From CAIZQW01 sp037133395 (GTDB taxonomy: Bacteria > Verrucomicrobiota > Kiritimatiellia > RFP12 > UBA1067): a DNA stretch of 59,440 bases. The first letter of the stretch is position 1, and each line of letters begins with the position of its first letter. Where the stretch lies: the NCBI GenBank assembly GCA_037133395.1, contig JBAXOG010000008.1:1-59440 (forward strand), given 5' to 3'. Of this stretch, positions 37,339-45,558 are shown one piece after another. Position numbers and translations under genes: made by a program. The notes below the pieces were generated by a model, which was not told the DNA's origin, searched no databases, and saw nothing but the letters and a program-made list of their open reading frames with translations.

Positions 37339-39609
37339 CTACCATGTAATTGTTTCATCTCCCAATCCGACGTCAATGAATTGATTGTCGGGTTTCTCGC
37401 CGGGCTTTTTCTCGGCATGAATCGCGAGAGTGTTTATTCCGGGCTTCAGCAGGGCGGCTGCTTCTGTTGAAAGAGGGATAGTCACAAAACTCATCATGTA
37501 GCCTCGCTTCAAATCGAGTGCCTTGACGCCGTTAAAATAAATCGTTGCGTTCCTGGCGTAGGTGGCGCGGAGGACCGGGCGCTTCACCTTCTCAGCAGGC
37601 ATCTCGAATGTTCTCAGCATCCAAATGTCCGATGTGTGCCACTCGGTACTCATGGCCATTCCCCATTTGCCTTCCTTGAATCCGATGATGCCTGTCCCCT
37701 TCTTCCAACTGGAAATATCGGCTCCGGGCTTGAACCAATCATCGCTTGGCTTTTCAACGGTATAACTCCATTCTTGCGGTGCCTTTTCCGATGTAGGCAC
37801 AAGCGTCTTTATAATGGATTCAGGAGGGAACTCACGTTTTCCAATCGCCTTGGCGAACAGTTCAGGGTTGGCTTTATTCACCTTGCGGTCATACGTCATG
37901 AGACCGTTGACCTCCTTCTCAATATCCGTGATCTCGGTATAGACTGCGGCGGAGGTACCGTTCTTAAGGTCAGCGTCAAAGGCCTCCTTCCAAAGTGCCA
38001 GATACTGCTTTTCATAATCCTTCTGATCGACACACGTGATGTAGACAGAAGATTCTGTCTGCTCGGGAACCCAGATGTGGCCGGGAATGACATAACCCAG
38101 GCCGCCAAATTCACCGCAGATGCCAAGCCTGTCTCCCTCGGGTTTCACCCCTGCCGGGGACTGGTAATGATGCCTGTCAATCGCATCACCACACCCGGCA
38201 TCGAACCAGCCGCTGCCTCCTGTGACCAGACGCGTCGGATCCATGTCCTTGACCATTTTTGTGAGGCGCGGGGTGTCGTATTGTCCCCAGGATTCGTTGA
38301 ACACAACCCACCAGATAATCGAAGGTGAGTTGACATGCTGTTCGACCATCGTCCGCATTTCAAGCTCATGCTGGTCCGCAAGTTCCTTTGATCTCGGCAC
38401 GCCGTCCTTGTCTCCCCGTGCATCCTTGCCGGCAATGCCGCTGGGCATGTCCTGCCAGACGAGAAGGCCGAGTTTGTCCGTCCAATAAAACCAGCGGGCG
38501 GGCTCGACCTTGATGTGCTTGCGCGTCATGTTGAAGCCGAATTTCTTGGTCATCTCGATATCATATTTGAGCGCCTCATCGGTCGGCGCCGTGTAGATGC
38601 CATCCGGCCAATAGCCCTGATCCAGCGGACCCGCCAGGAAGACAGGCTTGTTGTTGAGCATCGGACGCAGAACGCCCTTCTCATCCTTACCTTTGGAGAT
38701 CTTGCGCATCCCGGCATAGCTCTTGACCGAATCGCTCCCCAGTGTGATTTTTAAGTCGTAGAGGAAAGGGGACTCCGGCGACCAAAGCTTGGCATTCGGA
38801 ATGTTGAGGACAATCGGCTCGCCCGCTTTGCCTTTTTGACTGGCGACTTCCTTGCCTCCATCGAGAACAGACACAGTAGCCGCTCCTTCTTTGCCATTCA
38901 CAATCACCGTCAATGTTCCTTGGTCAATGTCGGGGGTGATCTTCAGGCTGGTTACAGGGCTCTCAGGTACCTTCTCCAGCCATACGGTCTGCCAGATTCC
39001 TGAGGTGGCTGTGTAGAAAATGCCATCCGGTTTATCAAAGGAGCTAACCCGCTGCTTTCCGAATGGACCGTCTCCAGTTCCATCCAGCACGGATACCACC
39101 AATGTATTGTCTCCGGTTTTCAACGCGTCGGTAATATCAAACGAGAAAGCATCATAGCCGCCTTTGTGCTTTCCAATCTCTTTTCCATTCACCCTAACCG
39201 TTGCTTCATAATCAACCGCTCCGAAGTTCAACATCAGGCGTTCGCCTTTTGTTAGAACTGGTGCAGAGAAGGTGCGTGAATACCAGAGTTGATCGTCATG
39301 CATAAATTTCCGCTTCACGCCGGAGAGTGCGGACTCGATGCAGAAGGGGACCAGAATCTTGCCTTCAAACGTCGTGGGTTGCTGAGCATCTTTTTTTGTG
39401 ACGGCGTAATCCCACAGTCCGTTAAGGTTCACCCAGTTCGCGCGCTCCAGTTGCGGACGCGGATACTCCGGCAGGGGGTTGTTCGGATCCACTTTTTCGG
39501 CCCACTGCGTCATGATGTGCCCCGGAACGGGTTTCCACTCAGCAGCGTCTAGTACGGCCAGCGGTGCGAGCAACAGGGTAGCGAGGATCAGGGTTGAAAG
39601 GTTTCTCAT
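37339..39609 (-). CDS. Secreted GH2-family glycosidase
   Basis: 756 residues. Signal peptide to about residue 23 (ending VLDAAE). The sugar-binding beta-sandwich begins RPQLERANWVNLNGLWDYAV, and an Ig-like domain and a TIM barrel follow. The acid/base Glu is E439 in VVFNESWGQYDTPR and the nucleophile is E500 in ICGEFGGLGYV. A C-terminal jelly-roll of about 130 residues follows (EWSYTVEKPSDDWFKPG onward). GH2 covers beta-galactosidases, beta-glucuronidases and beta-mannosidases, and the sequence does not let me choose. It sits between two GH32 genes with gaps of 8 and 12 bases, clearly co-transcribed. Confidence 0.9.
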   Translation of the reverse strand: MRNLSTLILATLLLAPLAVLDAAEWKPVPGHIMTQWAEKVDPNNPLPEYPRPQLERANWVNLNGLWDYAVTKKDAQQPTTFEGKILVPFCIESALSGVKRKFMHDDQLWYSRTFSAPVLTKGERLMLNFGAVDYEATVRVNGKEIGKHKGGYDAFSFDITDALKTGDNTLVVSVLDGTGDGPFGKQRVSSFDKPDGIFYTATSGIWQTVWLEKVPESPVTSLKITPDIDQGTLTVIVNGKEGAATVSVLDGGKEVASQKGKAGEPIVLNIPNAKLWSPESPFLYDLKITLGSDSVKSYAGMRKISKGKDEKGVLRPMLNNKPVFLAGPLDQGYWPDGIYTAPTDEALKYDIEMTKKFGFNMTRKHIKVEPARWFYWTDKLGLLVWQDMPSGIAGKDARGDKDGVPRSKELADQHELEMRTMVEQHVNSPSIIWWVVFNESWGQYDTPRLTKMVKDMDPTRLVTGGSGWFDAGCGDAIDRHHYQSPAGVKPEGDRLGICGEFGGLGYVIPGHIWVPEQTESSVYITCVDQKDYEKQYLALWKEAFDADLKNGTSAAVYTEITDIEKEVNGLMTYDRKVNKANPELFAKAIGKREFPPESIIKTLVPTSEKAPQEWSYTVEKPSDDWFKPGADISSWKKGTGIIGFKEGKWGMAMSTEWHTSDIWMLRTFEMPAEKVKRPVLRATYARNATIYFNGVKALDLKRGYMMSFVTIPLSTEAAALLKPGINTLAIHAEKKPGEKPDNQFIDVGLGDETITW

Positions 39610-39617
39610 GGTTATCC

Positions 39618-41978
39618 TTATTTTGTGTTCGAGTAAGTCAATGTGTCCACATTGTTCGGCCAGATGGATTTCAGTTTATAAATGGTCATACGCTCTACGG
39701 TGCCTACGCCCCCGTTCATGTTGACGCTGATTTTGCCAACAGGGTTTTTATAATTCCTGCCTCCCATATTATAAATCGCTCCACGTGCGGCAAAGATCTC
39801 CCAGGAGGCACTGTCAATAAAGACATGGAAGTCGATCCGGCCATCGTCCTTGTCATGCACGATAATGGTCGAACCATCGAGTTTTCGTTTATCCAGCCAA
39901 TAGGTGAACTGGGTTTCGCCGGTTTTTAATTGGATCGAACCTGTCTTGGCGTCGGTCTTTACCGAGACCACCACCTCGAGCTGTTTTTCCTGGGTTTCGA
40001 ACGACACCATTTCCGCACCGCCGATCTTCTTGTCCTGGGCGGAGAAGAGCTCGACCTCGCGAAGCTTCTCCAGCTCCTTGACCGGATTAACATAGAGCCG
40101 GACACCATCCTCCGCCGTGCGCAGGGTCAGTTCCAGCGGCAGCGTGAAACCGCATCCGACAGGAGCATCACCAAAACCCAGGCGAGCCCACATCATCATG
40201 ATCGCACGGCCATCAGGGGCGTCAGAGAAGCATTGCCCAGCGTAAGGAACTCCCAGACTGATCGACCAGCGATATTCCTTCAAATCGGGTGTAAACTTTT
40301 TGCCGTCAAACGTGCCGACCTGGTATTTCGCACAACCATCCAGCAGTACCCATTTTTTATTCTTGGGGTTGCCATCCACCGGAAGTTCGAAGAAATCAGG
40401 GCATTCATGGAAATCTTTTTTATGGATGTCTCCTTTATCCGGTCCATTTTCGTAGATCTCGGGGAACAGTTTTTCAGTAACCGACTGGAACTCCCAATTT
40501 TTAGCATCCTTGCTGGTGTAGAACGCCATGTGCCCGGAGCCGGCGTCGGGATAAAGTCCCATGCGATATACGACCATGACCCAGCTCTTCGTCGGTTCAT
40601 ACCAGACGAGCTTGGGATCGCGTCCCCAGGAGATGTCGCCCGGCCCTTTGTGGCTTTCCGGCCTCGGTTGCACGGTGATCGGGTTGATCTCCTTCATATA
40701 GGTGTAGCGGAAGCCTCCGTCGGTCGAATACGCAAGGCACTCGCCCAGCCCGGTATCTGAGAAGGTGGCGATGATGGTCTTCTGTTTACCCACCTGTTTG
40801 CCGAGGGTGTTATAGACATCCACCGCCGCCCCGCCGGAAAAACAATGGCCCACAGCCATGCTCTGATCCCGATCCATGTCTTTGTCGCCACCGGGACGCA
40901 GGATCGGTGGACAATTGGTCCAGTGTATCAAATCAGGGCTGACCGCATGACCCCAATACCAGCCACCAAACCAACTCCCAAGCGGATTGCATTGCCAGGA
41001 TAGATGATAGAGCCCGTCGGAATAGACCATGCCATTGGGGTCGTTGTTCCAGCCCTGGATCTGGCTGAAGTGAAATTGGGGACGGCCTGGCTCCTTGTAG
41101 ACCGGTAAGAGGTTACGAATTTTATCGCTGCTTTCAATCCGGGACACCGCGATCGCAGCCTGCTCCGCCGTCATGGAGTCACCGATCAACCACAACGTGG
41201 CCTCCTTACCTTTATAGTCCTTCAGATCGAGAACGCCCCAGAATTTCGCGTCTTCCACATTGTGGAGATGGATCGCGTGCGCCCGGTGGACGAGTTGGCC
41301 ATCGACATAGACCTCCAGCCGACCCCATTCGCCCTTTCCCACTTTTTTGTCGGCCTGTTGCGGATCCCCCACCGGCAGGATCAGCAGTTCTCCCGTCAAT
41401 TGCAGTTTCCTCTCAGCTTTGACCCCTTCCTTTTTCAACGGCAGCCTGATCGGAGCGGTATTCGAATCGGACTGCACGATCTGCGCCACCATAATACGCC
41501 CGAAATCGCCGGTAGCCTTGTCGACAATTTGAATGGTTGCTGTCTTCCCTGCAAACTTTGACACGTCCCATGATCTCGGCGTTAGATTGTGTGAGTTGCC
41601 ACCGTCCGCGTTGCGCACGGCCTCCCCGTCAATAATTAATCTCATGAAGGCTGCGTACGGTTGATTTCCGCCAGCAATCAGAAAATTGATATAGTTGCGC
41701 TGTATCTTGAACTCCGGCGAAGTTAGCTTGCCAGTCGCGACGTCACCGCCGTGGAAGGAGTTCGCTACTCGCTTGCCCTCGAATCCCGATCCCGGGTTTT
41801 GTCCAGGAAGGATGCCGGTGGCAGGGCCCGCTCCGAAGGCTTGGCCCTCTACTTTCCAGTTTCCATAGTTCTCAGATTTGAAGTCGTTGACAACTAGGTC
41901 ATCGGCCGCGCGCGCAGCGCCGAGGCCGAAGCAGCAGGTCATTAAAAAAGCAGAGAGTGCATTCATAGTTTTTTTCAT
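39618..41978 (-). CDS. Secreted GH32 fructan hydrolase with accessory domains A and B, largest copy
   Basis: 786 residues. Signal peptide to about residue 24. Domain A (about 26-175) begins LVVNDFKSENYGNW. Domain B (about 190-280) contains LLILPVGDPQQ. The catalytic domain has D313 in GWNNDPNGMVYSDG, RDP in SWGRDPKLVWYEP, and E525 in FHECPDFFELPVDG. The catalytic region shares HLSWQCNPL...GHAVSPDLIHW with the gene at 42176, and these two form a closer pair. The C-terminal sandwich ends YKLKSIWPNN. Upstream, a 197-base gap contains a REPIN-like element; downstream, GH2 follows after 8 bases. Confidence 0.92.
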   Translation of the reverse strand: MKKTMNALSAFLMTCCFGLGAARAADDLVVNDFKSENYGNWKVEGQAFGAGPATGILPGQNPGSGFEGKRVANSFHGGDVATGKLTSPEFKIQRNYINFLIAGGNQPYAAFMRLIIDGEAVRNADGGNSHNLTPRSWDVSKFAGKTATIQIVDKATGDFGRIMVAQIVQSDSNTAPIRLPLKKEGVKAERKLQLTGELLILPVGDPQQADKKVGKGEWGRLEVYVDGQLVHRAHAIHLHNVEDAKFWGVLDLKDYKGKEATLWLIGDSMTAEQAAIAVSRIESSDKIRNLLPVYKEPGRPQFHFSQIQGWNNDPNGMVYSDGLYHLSWQCNPLGSWFGGWYWGHAVSPDLIHWTNCPPILRPGGDKDMDRDQSMAVGHCFSGGAAVDVYNTLGKQVGKQKTIIATFSDTGLGECLAYSTDGGFRYTYMKEINPITVQPRPESHKGPGDISWGRDPKLVWYEPTKSWVMVVYRMGLYPDAGSGHMAFYTSKDAKNWEFQSVTEKLFPEIYENGPDKGDIHKKDFHECPDFFELPVDGNPKNKKWVLLDGCAKYQVGTFDGKKFTPDLKEYRWSISLGVPYAGQCFSDAPDGRAIMMMWARLGFGDAPVGCGFTLPLELTLRTAEDGVRLYVNPVKELEKLREVELFSAQDKKIGGAEMVSFETQEKQLEVVVSVKTDAKTGSIQLKTGETQFTYWLDKRKLDGSTIIVHDKDDGRIDFHVFIDSASWEIFAARGAIYNMGGRNYKNPVGKISVNMNGGVGTVERMTIYKLKSIWPNNVDTLTYSNTK

Positions 41979-42022
41979 AAGTTTGTTGGTAACTTCAGTG
42001 GAATGTTGGAGGGGAAGCCTTG

Positions 42023-42124
42023 CTGGGCGAATAGGCGTCCCCGCCTGTTCACTGGTCCGGCGGCTGCCGGACCAGCCATAGATCCCCAGCTTCGCTGTAC
42101 AGACGAGGACGCCTATACGCCCAG
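42023..42124. repeat. REPIN-like element 2 (inverted relative to element 1)
   Basis: The left end (42023-42052) carries the hairpin AGGCG-TCCC-CGCCT. The right end (42092-42124) is the inverted counterpart and matches the left end of element 1 with one difference in 33. The central stem at 42052-42075 is CTGGTCCGG with its complement CCGGACCAG. Compared with element 1 the stem pairs TC/GA are replaced by GG/CC, keeping the pairing. It lies in the gap between two GH32 genes. Confidence 0.75.
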
Positions 42125-42175
42125 AAATTTGTCTTCATTTGAATGTTAAAAAGAGCCTCTCCTATTCCCCTCTCG

Positions 42176-44059
42176 CTACTTCCAGATGGATTTCAATTGA
42201 TAAACCTTCATGTTTTCAAGGGTGGCATCGCCTCCTTTGAGACGGAGGATGGCCCTCTCCAAAGACGCACCTTGAACAACTCTGTTATGGAGCATATAGA
42301 CAGCCCCATGCTCGGCGAATACCTCCACAATCGGACGGTCCACATAGATGCGCAGATCCAGCTTGCCGTCCTCTTTGTCATACGAGATCAGCTTTCCTTT
42401 GGGAATCGACAGCTCCTTTCTTGAGATTTGATAGGAGATGGTACATTCGTTCAATTGGAGTTCAATCATTTCGGGCTTTTTACCACTGCTATAATCGAGT
42501 ATCAAGCAAATCTCAACCAGCTCCGCTGGAGTTTTGAATTTCAATGCGACTTCGCCTTCAGTCACATGTTGTTTGCTAACAGACAAAAGTTCATCGCCCC
42601 GCAACGCTTTTAATTCCTCCACTGGATTCGCATAACACCGGATGCCGTCAGCCGCGGTTTTTAAACTCAATTCCAGAGGAAGCGTGAAGCCTTGGTTGAA
42701 AGGCGTTCCCTTCTCTTTTTGAGGTGTCCGTGCCCACACCATGGCAATGGCCCGTCCATCAGGAGCATCGCTGAAGCATTGAGCTGCTTTCACCTCCCCG
42801 CCGATACACTGGCGTGTTCCTGCGAAGTCCGGCTTGAAGGCCTTGCCATCAAAGGTGCCGAGTTGATATTTGGGTGTCGCATCAAAGAGCATCCACTTCT
42901 TTTCAATTTTAGCGCCGCTTGCCGCGCCGTAGACCTTAGACGAAGGCGGGTCAACCGGCAGTTGCACGAACTCAGGGCACTCGTGATAAATCTCTTCCGT
43001 TTCACTTTCCTTAGTCCAGGTCTTAAGATCCTTGCTGGAATAAAATACCATTTTACCGATCCAGCCTTTGGGTTCTTTCACTTCGTGTCCGCCATCATAG
43101 ACAACCACGCACCAGCGCTGGCTTTGCTCACCTGTCTCGGCGTAGCCTTTAGGCGAAGCCGGATGCCAGAATATCTTTGGGTCACGGCCTTCGTGAGAGA
43201 TGATCGGGTTATAATCTCGAAGGAGGGTATACGTTTTCCCGTTGTCGGTGGAATAAGCCAGTGATTCTCCGCACTTGCCTTTATCGCCGCCGAGTCCGCC
43301 CGCCGTATCCGTGACGCAGGCGATCAAGGTCTTGGTCGTGCCCACTTGTTTGCCTAAGGTGTTGTTGTGATCCACACAGGCGCTGCCTGAAAACGCCTGT
43401 CCAAACACCATGGCCGGGTGAGTATTGGGCAAAGCCTTGCCACCCCTCCCCTTGCCGCAGGTTCGTAAAGCAATGGGCAGTTCTTTCCAGTGTATCAAGT
43501 CCTTGCTGACCGCGTGACCCCAAAACATGTTCGCAAAGGGAGTGATCATCGGATTGCACTGCCAGGAGAGATGATACAGACCGTCGGAATAAACCATGCC
43601 ATTGACATCATTATTCCATCCCACCCTTTGGCTGAAGTGGAACTGTGGCCGTCCTTTTTCAGTATAGATCGGGACGTGTGATTTTATCTCATTCGAGCTT
43701 GCAATGAGTTTAGAGGCTCCCGTCCACGTGTCGAGAGGCCCGGCAACTAGACTGATTTGTGCCTTCTTACCGATATATTCGCTGACATCGATGGCACCCC
43801 ACGCATCGGCGGTTGCTTCTGTTGATGCCAGCAGGACACCGAACTGATACACAACCATGCTATCGACTTCCACGCGGATGCTATTGCCACGATACTCCTT
43901 GGGTGGATTTTTCTGCATGGGCACAAGCAGGTATTTGCCCGTGATCGCCAACTCGATGGGCGGCGGGAGCGCCGCCTGCGTTGCAAAGGATATGCCCAGG
44001 CAGCAGAGTGTACTGACGAGGCGTTGCGCTGTCTGTGGGTGTGTGATTATAGAGGTCAT
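42176..44059 (-). CDS. Secreted GH32-family protein with NDVNG catalytic motif and domain B only
   Basis: 627 residues. Signal peptide to about residue 29. Domain A is absent; the mature protein starts with domain B (about 32-120, GKYLLVPMQKNPP onward). In the catalytic domain the nucleophile block reads GWNNDVNGMVYSDG: D151 is kept but the normally invariant Pro of NDPNG is Val. The RDP block (HEGRDPKIFWHP) and the acid/base E360 (YHECPEFVQL) are present, so activity is likely but specificity may differ. An insert near residues 300-320 (ASPKGYAETGEQSQ) is unique. The start overlaps the TGA of the upstream sulfatase (ATGA). Confidence 0.9.
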   Translation of the reverse strand: MTSIITHPQTAQRLVSTLCCLGISFATQAALPPPIELAITGKYLLVPMQKNPPKEYRGNSIRVEVDSMVVYQFGVLLASTEATADAWGAIDVSEYIGKKAQISLVAGPLDTWTGASKLIASSNEIKSHVPIYTEKGRPQFHFSQRVGWNNDVNGMVYSDGLYHLSWQCNPMITPFANMFWGHAVSKDLIHWKELPIALRTCGKGRGGKALPNTHPAMVFGQAFSGSACVDHNNTLGKQVGTTKTLIACVTDTAGGLGGDKGKCGESLAYSTDNGKTYTLLRDYNPIISHEGRDPKIFWHPASPKGYAETGEQSQRWCVVVYDGGHEVKEPKGWIGKMVFYSSKDLKTWTKESETEEIYHECPEFVQLPVDPPSSKVYGAASGAKIEKKWMLFDATPKYQLGTFDGKAFKPDFAGTRQCIGGEVKAAQCFSDAPDGRAIAMVWARTPQKEKGTPFNQGFTLPLELSLKTAADGIRCYANPVEELKALRGDELLSVSKQHVTEGEVALKFKTPAELVEICLILDYSSGKKPEMIELQLNECTISYQISRKELSIPKGKLISYDKEDGKLDLRIYVDRPIVEVFAEHGAVYMLHNRVVQGASLERAILRLKGGDATLENMKVYQLKSIWK

Positions 44060-45480
44060 GGTTGGCTTTTTGGCTTATTATACTGTTTCCGATATTTGGC
44101 CAGCGTCGGGATTCCCGTTGCCTCAAGGAGAATGGGTCTTGGCTTATCCACGAAGGCGGCTGGCCGATTATTCGTTTTTAAGTCAGTCACATGCTTCTCG
44201 AGCAAAGCCTGCATGGCCTTGACCTTTTCCGGTTCCTGAGACGCTAAGTTAGTTTTCTCACCCACATCCTTCTCAAGGTCATAGAGTTCGACAAACCGCT
44301 CTGCCTTCTGGTGATAACACACGAGCTTCCACTTGCCTTGGCGCAGGCCGCCTTCTCCGTAAAACAGATTCTCGTGTGGCGACTTCGCGCCCTCCTTGCC
44401 GAGGAGGATATCGCTGATATTCTTGCCGTCGATGAAGCGGTCACGTGGAACTTCCGCACCTGTCAAGGCAGCCAGCGTCGGCAGGATATCAGCCGTGGTG
44501 CCGATTTGCGAAGTCACCTTCCCTGCGGGAACATTACCAGGCCACCAGGCTAAAGCGGGCACCCGCATGTGGCCTTCATATTCGGGGCCGAACTTGCCAC
44601 CTCGCAGTGGACCGCTGGAGGTCTTTCCACCGCCTCCATTGTCGCTGGTAAAAAAGATCAGTGTCTTCTTGTCGATATCCAAGGACTTCAGGAGCGCCAT
44701 CAGCCGCCCCATGCACTGGTCGATCTCGGTGATCTGGGCTTTGAACGGTTCGCCCCCGGCAGCGGCCAGTCTCTCTGGTGTCGCAAACCATGGGTAATGC
44801 ACCGCCGTCAGCGGCACGTAGGCAAAAAAGGGTTCTTTTGCATGCCGGGTGATGAAGTCGGCTGCGGCGTCCAAAATGGCATCCGTCAACACCGCCTGGC
44901 TGGCTTGATCAGGAATGTAGGCGATCACCTGGTCCTGCTTCAAGTAGGGCAAGGGCGGATAGTCCCTCTTTCCCTTGGGCTTGCCTGTTTCGCTCCACAT
45001 ATCGTTGGAATAAGGGATGCCTTCATATTCATCGAAACCCTGCCTGTTGGGCATGAAGTCCGGCTGGTCCCCGAGGTGCCATTTGCCAAAACACCCAGTT
45101 GCGTAGCCGTTCTTCTTCAGTACCTCCGCAATCGTGATCTCCGACGGGTTAAGTCCGCGTTTATCAGCAGGAAAGACCACGTTCCCACACATGCCGACAC
45201 GCTCGGCATAACAGCCGGTCATCAAGGCGGAGCGCGACGGCGTACAGGCCACGGAACTGACATAAAAATCGGTCAGCTTCAAACCCTCTGCAGCCATACG
45301 GTCCAGATGCGGAGTCGGGTGCTTGCCGCTGAACGGACCGATATCCGCGTAACCCATATCATCAATAAAGACAAAAATGATATTCGGTTTATCGGCTGCG
45401 CTTAATACGGTGCCGAGAACCAAAGAAAGCATTGCACAAAGGCGCAGTAATGCCGCTGCTCGGTTATTCACTCGGTTCAT
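44056..45480 (-). CDS. Secreted formylglycine-type sulfatase
   Basis: 474 residues. Signal peptide to about residue 28 (ending VLSAA). The metal-binding start IIFVFIDDMGYADIG, the formylglycine site C79 in SVACTPSRSALMTG and the FFTSDNGGGG block are all present. The fold is that of arylsulfatase-A-like enzymes acting on sulfated saccharides; the subfamily cannot be given. It is the first enzyme gene after the two large repeat proteins and its stop overlaps the start of the NDVNG GH32 gene, so the two products are probably made in equal amounts and may act in sequence. Confidence 0.93.
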   Translation of the reverse strand: MNRVNNRAAALLRLCAMLSLVLGTVLSAADKPNIIFVFIDDMGYADIGPFSGKHPTPHLDRMAAEGLKLTDFYVSSVACTPSRSALMTGCYAERVGMCGNVVFPADKRGLNPSEITIAEVLKKNGYATGCFGKWHLGDQPDFMPNRQGFDEYEGIPYSNDMWSETGKPKGKRDYPPLPYLKQDQVIAYIPDQASQAVLTDAILDAAADFITRHAKEPFFAYVPLTAVHYPWFATPERLAAAGGEPFKAQITEIDQCMGRLMALLKSLDIDKKTLIFFTSDNGGGGKTSSGPLRGGKFGPEYEGHMRVPALAWWPGNVPAGKVTSQIGTTADILPTLAALTGAEVPRDRFIDGKNISDILLGKEGAKSPHENLFYGEGGLRQGKWKLVCYHQKAERFVELYDLEKDVGEKTNLASQEPEKVKAMQALLEKHVTDLKTNNRPAAFVDKPRPILLEATGIPTLAKYRKQYNKPKSQP

Positions 45481-45558
45481 TTGCCCCCCTATTTTTACAA
45501 AACAACAATTTTTTTCGGCGTTTAACGTTTAACTTCTAACACTTAATTTAAACCAGCC

